Shown: one piece after another, positions 13,752 to 18,771 of the stretch
Layout: each line of letters begins with the position of its first letter
Position numbering within the stretch: position 1 is the stretch's first letter
Origin: Candidatus Manganitrophaceae bacterium
Lineage (GTDB): Bacteria; Nitrospirota; Nitrospiria; SBBL01; Manganitrophaceae
Length of the DNA: 18,771 nt
Reading direction: 5' to 3'
Assembly (NCBI GenBank): GCA_004297235.1
Contig: SCUR01000088.1
Coordinates: forward strand, 1 to 18,771
Position numbers and translations under genes: made by a program
Notes under the pieces: generated by a model
Seen by the model: only the letters and a program-made list of their open reading frames with translations
What the model was told of the DNA's origin: nothing
Databases searched by the model: none

Positions 13752-15083
13752 ATGCGACCTCCCCTGCACGATTATCTTCTCTCGTTGAGTGTGGCCCTCC
13801 TACTTCTCTTTGGATGCGCCGGGCCGACCCGTTCCCAGGGGGAGCCGAAGCCGACCACGAATCCGCATGCGTCGTCGGCCAAAGCCACTACCGCCGCGGT
13901 CGACTCGCCTGCAAAGGCGGCCTCAACAGAGAAATCGCTCGCCCCCGAATCCCCCTATGTCGATATTGATCAGATTGAAGAGGGAAAGATCGTTCATCTC
14001 TCCACCGGCGTCGCTGTCGCGAAGGAGCGGCTGATCGAGTTCTTAGCGCCCGCCCGGATCGTCTATGTCGGCGAGGTGCACGACAATCTGGAAGATCATC
14101 GGGTGCAGCTTGAGATTCTCAAAGCGATGAATGACCGATTTCCGGGGAAGATCGCCGTCGGGATGGAGATGTTCCGCCGACCGTCGCAGCCGCAGCTGAA
14201 TCAGTGGTTGGAGGGGAAACTCGGCGACAAGGAGTTCCGAAAGATCTGGATTGAGAATTGGGGAATCGAGCTCGGCTACTATCAAGCGATTCTCGACTTT
14301 ATCAGAACGAATAAAATTCCGCTCATCGCTCTGAATGCACCCCAAGAATGGGAGACGAAGGTTGGGATGAAGGGGATCAATGCGCTCCCCCCGGAAGAGC
14401 AGAAGGAGCTGCCTCAGATCGATCGGAACGATCCGTATCATCGCCAGGCGCTCCAAGCCATCTTCAAGGGGCACGGCACCACTGGAGAGCGGGGCGACGG
14501 GTTCAACTCTTTTTATGACACGATGCTCCTCTGGGATGAGACGATGGCGGAGAGCGTCGCGCGGTATCTCTCCTCTCCCGAAGGGTCCGATAAGAAGATG
14601 GTCGTCTTTGCCGGCGGCTTCCATGTCGGCTACGGCTTCGGGATTCCGCGGCGGGCCTTCCGCCGTCTGCCCGAGCCGTATCAGATCGTCATTCCGAATA
14701 CGCAAGAGATCCCGCAGGAGAAGCGGTTCATGACCGAGATTAAGATGCCCGATCTGCCGCTGCATCTGGCCGATTTCGTCTGGGGGGTCGGCTACAGCGA
14801 GGTCGAGGCGCCGAAGAAAGTTCGACTGGGGGTGATGATCGAGCCGTTCCAATCGGGGGTCCGGATCACGGAGGTTTCTCCCAACTCCGCGGCGGCTGAG
14901 GCGGGGATCCAGAAGGGAGATATCGTCGTCTCCTTCGACGGAGAAGAGATGCATGAGCCGTTCGATCTCACCTACGCCGTCGGCCAGAAGTCGCCCGGCG
15001 ATCATGTCAAAATGAAGCTCATCCGGGAGGGCAAGACGGTCGAGACCGAAGCGGTCATGAAAGCCTCTCGCCATCCCCAGTAA
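13752..15083 (+). CDS. ChaN-family (DUF399) lipoprotein with C-terminal PDZ domain
   Basis: A 443-residue predicted lipoprotein. The N-terminal hydrophobic segment ends in the lipobox-like LFGC with Cys22. A Ser/Thr/Ala/Pro-rich linker follows to about 68. The ChaN/Tiki-superfamily domain spans about 78-340, with RIVYVGEVHDNLEDH (102-116), VGMEMFRRPSQ (136-146), WDETMAESVARYL (261-273) and FAGGFHVGYGFGIP (286-299), the His/Glu-containing motifs typical of this group. ChaN proteins such as the Campylobacter one bind haem and are linked to iron uptake; other family members may be metalloproteases. A PDZ domain (about 355-438) has the peptide-groove loop near RLGVMIEP and AAEAGIQKGDIVVSFDGEE. 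PDZ fusion suggests a protein-binding role in the envelope. The gene has its own promoter and appears monocistronic or loosely linked to the methyltransferase 39 nt downstream. Confidence 0.87.
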   Translation: MRPPLHDYLLSLSVALLLLFGCAGPTRSQGEPKPTTNPHASSAKATTAAVDSPAKAASTEKSLAPESPYVDIDQIEEGKIVHLSTGVAVAKERLIEFLAPARIVYVGEVHDNLEDHRVQLEILKAMNDRFPGKIAVGMEMFRRPSQPQLNQWLEGKLGDKEFRKIWIENWGIELGYYQAILDFIRTNKIPLIALNAPQEWETKVGMKGINALPPEEQKELPQIDRNDPYHRQALQAIFKGHGTTGERGDGFNSFYDTMLLWDETMAESVARYLSSPEGSDKKMVVFAGGFHVGYGFGIPRRAFRRLPEPYQIVIPNTQEIPQEKRFMTEIKMPDLPLHLADFVWGVGYSEVEAPKKVRLGVMIEPFQSGVRITEVSPNSAAAEAGIQKGDIVVSFDGEEMHEPFDLTYAVGQKSPGDHVKMKLIREGKTVETEAVMKASRHPQ

Positions 15084-15122
15084 TCCGGCCCCTGTTTCAG
15101 TCACCCAATTGAATCGGTCAAG

Positions 15123-15647
15123 ATGACAGCCCATTCCTCCCAAGAGCCCTCCGCACTATTAATCGATCACCTCGCCCGCTTCCAGAAGGGAAAGGCGCTG
15201 GAGGTGGCGTGCGGCTATGGCCGAAACGCCCTCTTTCTTGCCTCGCAGGGATTTGAAGTGGTGGGGCTCGACCGGGACCCGGAGGCGGTGGCCTTCTGCA
15301 ACGCCGAGGCGGCGCGACGCGGCCTCTCGTTCACCGCGCAAGCCGTCGACTTGGAGCAACCTCGCCCGATCCCCGGCGGCGAGGTTGCATTGGTCGCCTG
15401 CTTCTACTATCTCGATCGGAACCTGATTCCCGACATGAAGCGGGCCGTCCGGCCGGGAGGCCATCTGGTCTATGAGACCTTCTTGATCGACCAGCACGCG
15501 CGGTTCGGCAAGCCGGGGCGGAAAGAATTTTGCTGGGGGCACAATGAACTGCTCCGCCTCTTTCTCGATTTTCGGGTGCTCTACTACTTTGAAGGATTCA
15601 AGGGGGATCGCTGGATCGTTCAACTGATTGCCGAGCGGCCGCGTTAA
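15123..15647 (+). CDS. Class I SAM-dependent methyltransferase (TehB-like), substrate unknown
   Basis: A 174-residue small methyltransferase. Motif I reads ALEVACGYGRNALFLASQG (25-43), with the acidic cofactor-binding residue at the end of strand 2 in VVGLDRDPEAV (46-56). A motif II/III region is at about 84-98 (GEVALVACFYYLDRN), and the post-motif RPGGHLVYETF is at 110-120. Size and motifs resemble the TehB/UbiE-type fold, but nothing here identifies the methyl acceptor. The ATG has only a weak ribosome binding site (CGGTCAAG). The gene is followed after 36 nt by the archease gene, so co-transcription with the RNA-repair genes is plausible. Whether it modifies RNA is unknown. Confidence 0.85.
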   Translation: MTAHSSQEPSALLIDHLARFQKGKALEVACGYGRNALFLASQGFEVVGLDRDPEAVAFCNAEAARRGLSFTAQAVDLEQPRPIPGGEVALVACFYYLDRNLIPDMKRAVRPGGHLVYETFLIDQHARFGKPGRKEFCWGHNELLRLFLDFRVLYYFEGFKGDRWIVQLIAERPR

Positions 15648-15683
15648 CGGCATCGGCTCGGCGTCGGAAAGCGGGGCCTCTCT

Positions 15684-16112
15684 TTGGAAGAGTTTCAACT
15701 GCTGGAGGAGATCGCCACCGGGGAGATGTCGCTGGTGGTCCGGGGGGACTCGCTCGAAGGGCTTTTTCGCGCGGCGGCGAGAGGACTGTTTGAGACGATG
15801 GTCGATACCGAGGCGGTTCGTCCGGAGATCGGGAAAGAGCTGCTCCTCTCCGCCGACAGCATCGATCGCCTCCTCTATCGATGGCTCTCGGAGCTGATTC
15901 AGTGGCGGGATCGGGAAAATCTCTACTTCAGCTTCTTTGAAGTGCAGATCGAGCGCGGGGCGCGGCATCGAATGCAAGGGGTGGTCATGGGGGAGCTGAA
16001 CGATCCGACCCGCCATCCAGCTCGAAACGAGGTCACCGCGGTCAGACCGCATCCGTTTCAGATCGTCCGCGAGGGGGACGCCTGGCAGGTGAGTGTTCTC
16101 TTGGACCGCTGA
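15684..16112 (+). CDS. Archease-family protein, divergent (RtcB activator)
   Basis: A 142-residue protein. Archease promotes guanylylation and multiple turnover of the RtcB RNA ligase. Family features visible are the N-terminal strand and turn FQLLEEIATGEMSLVVRGDS (4-23), then LEGLFRAAARGLFETMVD (24-41), LLYRWLSELIQWRDRENLYF (63-82), GELNDPTRHP (103-112), NEVTAVRPHPFQIVREGDAW (115-134) and a terminal VLLDR with the conserved Asp141. The usual HTADIG motif is not present, and an Asp there that binds metal in known archeases aligns with Gly/Glu. The only in-frame start is TTG (15684), since the stop of the upstream methyltransferase is in the same frame 39 nt before. rtcB follows 124 nt later, which strongly supports the family call. 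Confidence 0.82.
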   Translation: MEEFQLLEEIATGEMSLVVRGDSLEGLFRAAARGLFETMVDTEAVRPEIGKELLLSADSIDRLLYRWLSELIQWRDRENLYFSFFEVQIERGARHRMQGVVMGELNDPTRHPARNEVTAVRPHPFQIVREGDAWQVSVLLDR

Positions 16113-16236
16113 TGTCAGCCCGCCGGTCGTCTTCTTTGAGCCCTGCCGGAAGGATCCCGCCTCGATTCCAACTCATCTCTCCTTCGGACTCAACTAAAGA
16201 GAACAAGGCTCAATTTATTTGAATGGGAGCAGGGTC

Positions 16237-17694
16237 ATGGTCTTCGGAGAAAAAATCAAACAGTTGAGCGAGACGGTTTGGGAGATCGATCCTTCCTATA
16301 AAAAAGGGATGCGGGTGCCGGCGCGGATCATTGCAACAGAAAAATTGATCCGGGAGATGGACGATGCGGTGATCGAACAGATCACGAACGTGGCGACCCT
16401 CCCCGGCCTCGTTCGCGCGGCCTACTGCATGCCCGACGGCCACTCCGGCTACGGCTTCCCGATCGGCGGGGTGGCGGCGATGGCGGCCGAGAAAGGGGTG
16501 ATCAGCCCGGGGGGGATCGGCTTCGATATCAACTGCGGAATGCGTCTGGTCCGGACGAACCTGACCGAGGCGGAAGTTGCTCCGAAGGTGACGGCGCTGG
16601 TCGATCTTCTCTACGCCCGGGTCCCCGCCGGGGTGGGAAGCAAAGGCTTTGTGAAGTTGACGCCGAATGAATTTAGGGAGGTGATCGCCCAAGGATCTCA
16701 ATGGTGTCTCAAAAACGGCTACGCCTGGCCGGAGGATCTTTCGCTGACGGAGGAAGGCGGGTGCATCGCGGGTGCCGACCCGGAGAAGGTCAGCCAGAAG
16801 GCGATCGAGCGCGGCTTGAACCAGATCGGAACGTTGGGCTCGGGGAATCATTATCTCGAGGTTCAGGTGGTCCGGGAGGAGAACCTCTTCGACCGGAAGA
16901 CCGCGGAGGCGTTCGGTCTTTTTCCGAACCAGGTGGTCGTGATGTTCCACTGCGGGTCGCGCGGGTTCGGCCACCAGGTGGCGACCGATTACCTTCAGAT
17001 TTTCTTGGAGGTGATGACATCGAAGTATGGGATCCAGATCCTCGACCGGGAGCTTGCTTGCGCCCCGTTCCGCTCGCCGGAAGGACGCGATTACTTTGCG
17101 GCGATGAAGTGCGGCTTGAATATGTCGTTCGCCAACCGGCAGACGATTCTCCATCGCATTCGGGAATGCTTCGAGCGGATCTTCGACCGGAGCGCCGAAG
17201 CGCTCGGCATGCGGATGATTTACGATGTGGCGCACAACACCGCCAAGCTGGAGCGCTATCAGATCGATGGAAAGTGGAAAGAGCTGCTTGTCCATCGGAA
17301 GGGGGCGACCCGCGCCTTCGGCCCGGACCAGGAGGGATTGCCGGAGCGGTATCGACCCTACGGCCAGCCGGTGATCATCGGCGGGAGCATGGAGACCGGC
17401 AGTTATCTGCTGGTTGGAACCGAGGGGGCGATGAAGCAGACCTTCGGGAGCACCGCCCACGGCTCCGGCCGGACGATGAGCCGGACGCAAGCGCGCAAGC
17501 AATTCCGCGGCGAGCAGCTACAGAAGGAGCTCCGTGCGCGCGGGATCTATGTCCGTTCCGCTTCCTACTCCGGCCTGGCGGAGGAGGCGGGCCCCACCTA
17601 TAAAGATATCGATGAGGTGGTCGACGCGTGCGAGCGGGCCGGAATTTCCAAACGGGTGGTCAAATTCACCCCGATCGGAAACGTTAAAGGATGA
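16237..17694 (+). CDS. rtcB: RNA-splicing ligase RtcB (archaeal/eukaryal-like type)
   Basis: A 485-residue ligase that joins 2',3'-cyclic phosphate (or 3'-phosphate) and 5'-OH RNA ends using GTP and Mn2+. All catalytic positions known from the Pyrococcus enzyme are present: Asp97 and Cys100 in GFDINCGMRL (95-104), Asn204/His205 in GSGNHYLEV (201-209), His238 in FHCGSRGFGHQ (237-247), His333 in YDVAHN (329-334), and the GMP-accepting His408 in TAHGSGRTMSR (406-416). It also has MPDGHSGYGFPIGGV (65-79). Length and layout match the single-domain approximately 480-residue group that normally depends on archease. I chose the ATG at 16237, which has GGAG (16226-16229) 7 nt upstream, over an upstream TTG at 16219. 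Bacterial roles suggested for RtcB include tRNA and rRNA repair; the role here is not shown. Confidence 0.97.
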   Translation: MVFGEKIKQLSETVWEIDPSYKKGMRVPARIIATEKLIREMDDAVIEQITNVATLPGLVRAAYCMPDGHSGYGFPIGGVAAMAAEKGVISPGGIGFDINCGMRLVRTNLTEAEVAPKVTALVDLLYARVPAGVGSKGFVKLTPNEFREVIAQGSQWCLKNGYAWPEDLSLTEEGGCIAGADPEKVSQKAIERGLNQIGTLGSGNHYLEVQVVREENLFDRKTAEAFGLFPNQVVVMFHCGSRGFGHQVATDYLQIFLEVMTSKYGIQILDRELACAPFRSPEGRDYFAAMKCGLNMSFANRQTILHRIRECFERIFDRSAEALGMRMIYDVAHNTAKLERYQIDGKWKELLVHRKGATRAFGPDQEGLPERYRPYGQPVIIGGSMETGSYLLVGTEGAMKQTFGSTAHGSGRTMSRTQARKQFRGEQLQKELRARGIYVRSASYSGLAEEAGPTYKDIDEVVDACERAGISKRVVKFTPIGNVKG

Positions 17695-17702
17695 TGAAAG
17701 GC

Positions 17703-17779
17703 ATTTCGGATTGCGGAGTGAAAGGATAAAGAAATGTTTCGGTGTTTTAAATCCGCAATCCGAAATCCGCATTCCGCAA
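17703..17779. repeat. Inverted repeat with short tandem units between rtcB and the CobW gene
   Basis: ATTTCGGATTGCGGA (17703-17717) is perfectly inverted as TCCGCAATCCGAAAT (17752-17766) across a 34-nt AT-richer spacer. The right arm continues as further related units, so 17751-17779 reads as short direct repeats of the form ATCCGCA/ATCCGAA/ATCCGCA/TTCCGCA. No T-run follows, so it is not a standard terminator. Repeats of this ATCCGCAATCCG form are, as I recall, dispersed between genes in several bacterial genomes, so I read it as a dispersed intergenic element. Confidence 0.7.
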
Positions 17780-17800
17780 TTTCCTTCCCTGGGGGTCGTT

Positions 17801-18730
17801 ATGGCGCTTAAGACACCCATTGTGATCCTCACCGGCTATCTCGGCAGTGGAAAGACGACGTTGTTGCAACGGTTGATTTCACTTTCGGACCGGCGCCTTG
17901 CCGTTGTCATGAACGAATTCGGTGAGCTCGCCGTCGACGCCCGCGTGGTCGCCGGGAAAAATATAAAGATAGCGGAGCTCCAAGGGGGATGTGTCTGCTG
18001 CTCTTTGCTCGGTGATTTCGAGGCGGCGGTGAGAGAGATCGTCGAGACGGTCGGGCCGGATGAGATCGTCGTCGAGACGACCGGTTTGGCGGAGCCCGAC
18101 GCGTTGATCGGCGATATTCAAGAGAACCTCCCCGATTTCCCGATCGATGCCGTGGTCACGGTCGTCGATGCCGATACGACCGTCCGCTTTCCCTCCATCG
18201 GTCACACCGGCCGGATTCAGATCGAGAGGGCCGATCTTCTCCTCCTCAACAAAATCGATCTGGTCACGGATGAACAGCGCCGAAAGGCCCGCGAGATCGT
18301 CTGGAGGATCAATCCCTCCGCCCTGCAGATCGAGACGGTTCGCTGTGGGGTCGATCCGGCCTTGATCTTTGGAAGAGCGCTTCGGAAAGAAGAGGAAGGG
18401 GTCCGCGAGTTGAAAAATGAAGGAGCTCACTCGCCGCCGATGGAATCGTTTCAACTCCGGACGGATCGAACCCTTGATCGGGAACGCTTCGAAAAGGGGA
18501 CGGGTTCATTCCCGCCGCAGGTTTATCGGGCAAAAGGATTTGTCCGTTTCCCCGAAGGGGTGTTTCTCTTTAACTTTGTTGCAGGCCGATCGGAGCTGAC
18601 CCCTTTTCCGGATGAATGTGCGCTCGGTCTCGTCTTCATCGGAGAAAAGATTCTCACGCTCCAACCGGTCATTGAAGAGCAGATCGCCGATTGCGCGATT
18701 TCCTCCGATCCTTCGTCGAACCGATCTTGA
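17801..18730 (+). CDS. COG0523-family (CobW/P47K) GTPase, putative metal chaperone
   Basis: A 309-residue G3E-family P-loop GTPase. Walker A is TGYLGSGKTT (11-20), followed by VVMNEFGE (35-42), the metal-binding GGCVCC (62-67, a CxCC motif), ETTGLAEP (92-99) and NKID (150-153). A shorter CobW C-terminal domain follows at about 225-300. There is no His-rich insertion. Members deliver or insert metals (zinc, cobalt or others) into client proteins using GTP. The metal and client here are unknown; a link to metal-dependent RtcB is only suggested by position. I start at the ATG at 17801 because the longer frame back to 17534 overlaps rtcB and has no P-loop family similarity. The ribosome binding site is a G-run (GGGGG) about 6 nt upstream. 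It ends 7 nt before the next gene. Confidence 0.92.
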   Translation: MALKTPIVILTGYLGSGKTTLLQRLISLSDRRLAVVMNEFGELAVDARVVAGKNIKIAELQGGCVCCSLLGDFEAAVREIVETVGPDEIVVETTGLAEPDALIGDIQENLPDFPIDAVVTVVDADTTVRFPSIGHTGRIQIERADLLLLNKIDLVTDEQRRKAREIVWRINPSALQIETVRCGVDPALIFGRALRKEEEGVRELKNEGAHSPPMESFQLRTDRTLDRERFEKGTGSFPPQVYRAKGFVRFPEGVFLFNFVAGRSELTPFPDECALGLVFIGEKILTLQPVIEEQIADCAISSDPSSNRS

Positions 18731-18737
18731 GGAAGAG

Positions 18738-18771
18738 ATGTCCTATCGTTTCATCGAGGGGTTGACCGTCG
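18738..18771 (+). CDS. N-terminus of a possible second archease-like protein (cut by the window edge)
   Basis: The ATG at 18738 has GAGGAAG immediately upstream (18729-18735) and starts 7 nt after the CobW gene stop, so a tightly coupled gene is likely. Only 11 residues are visible, MSYRFIEGLTV. They resemble the start of archease-family proteins (a YxFIE/YxFLE strand leading into the metal-binding turn), and the genome context next to rtcB supports this. Eleven residues cannot settle the identity. Confidence 0.4.
   Translation, partial: MSYRFIEGLTV

Noticed and set aside
14043..15143. 366-codon minus-strand frame over the ChaN-PDZ gene
   Set aside because: Antisense shadow; the sense frame has a signal peptide, two domains and a promoter.
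16210..17502. 430-codon minus-strand frame over rtcB, and a 300-codon plus-strand frame at 16701-17603
   Set aside because: rtcB has all catalytic residues in its own frame; the others are composition-driven shadows.
17703..17766. The inverted repeat after rtcB as a Rho-independent terminator
   Set aside because: Its loop is 34 nt and no T-run follows the right arm.
17534..17800. An 89-codon N-terminal extension of the CobW-type GTPase
   Set aside because: It overlaps rtcB and crosses the intergenic inverted repeat; the P-loop family normally starts a few residues before GYLGSGKTT, which matches the ATG at 17801.
1..18771. CRISPR arrays, insertion sequences, toxin-antitoxin or defence genes
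   Set aside because: I saw no regularly spaced repeats, transposase motifs or recognisable defence proteins on either strand.

Overview
The window is a bacterial chromosomal replication-origin neighbourhood. Gene order is mnmE (partial)-yidC-yidD-rnpA-rpmH on the minus strand, an AT-rich gap of 378 bp, then dnaA-dnaN-gyrB-gyrA on the plus strand. Transcription diverges from the gap on both sides, as expected for genes running with the forks leaving an oriC. The 805-residue GyrB with a long insertion after the TOPRIM motif, together with a lipoprotein, points to a Gram-negative, diderm bacterium. Overall protein flavour and the rtcB/archease cluster suggest Nitrospirota or a former deltaproteobacterial lineage. 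That placement is an impression from the sequences and was not tested.

Layout. Positions 1-2465 hold the lower-GC rpmH operon: ribosomal protein L34, RNase P protein, YidD, the YidC insertase and the start of the tRNA-modifying GTPase MnmE. rpmH was found by translating the strand by eye and overlaps the 5' end of rnpA. Positions 2466-2843 hold two divergent sigma70-like promoters, two near-consensus DnaA boxes and an AT-rich block. Positions 2844-11187 carry initiator, sliding clamp and both gyrase subunits (recF is missing from its usual place), then a membrane-anchored TPR protein. Positions 11141-11656 encode, on the other strand, a DUF721/DciA protein, the likely helicase-loading partner of the replication genes. 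Positions 11736-12773 are the trans-translation pair smpB and ssrA (tmRNA, tag ANEQLALAA), with a hairpin-rich spacer between them and a strong terminator after ssrA.

Positions 12704-13626 hold a cupin-ogt operon on the minus strand. The ogt coding sequence runs into the 3' end of ssrA, and its stop codon lies in the antisense of the tmRNA T-loop. Divergent consensus promoters at about 13656-13745 drive the cupin gene one way and a ChaN-PDZ lipoprotein the other; the latter appears leaderless. From 15123 come a small SAM methyltransferase, a divergent archease, the RNA ligase RtcB, a COG0523/CobW GTPase and the first codons of what may be a second archease-like gene.

Most of the window is conserved housekeeping DNA, and I see no defence island, CRISPR array, insertion sequence or prophage. 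The part most likely to hold something under-described is the RtcB cluster at 15684-18771: two putative archease-like proteins around one RNA ligase, plus a metal-chaperone-type GTPase. The gene overlaps (rpmH/rnpA and ogt/ssrA) and two probable leaderless transcripts are the other items worth a second look.
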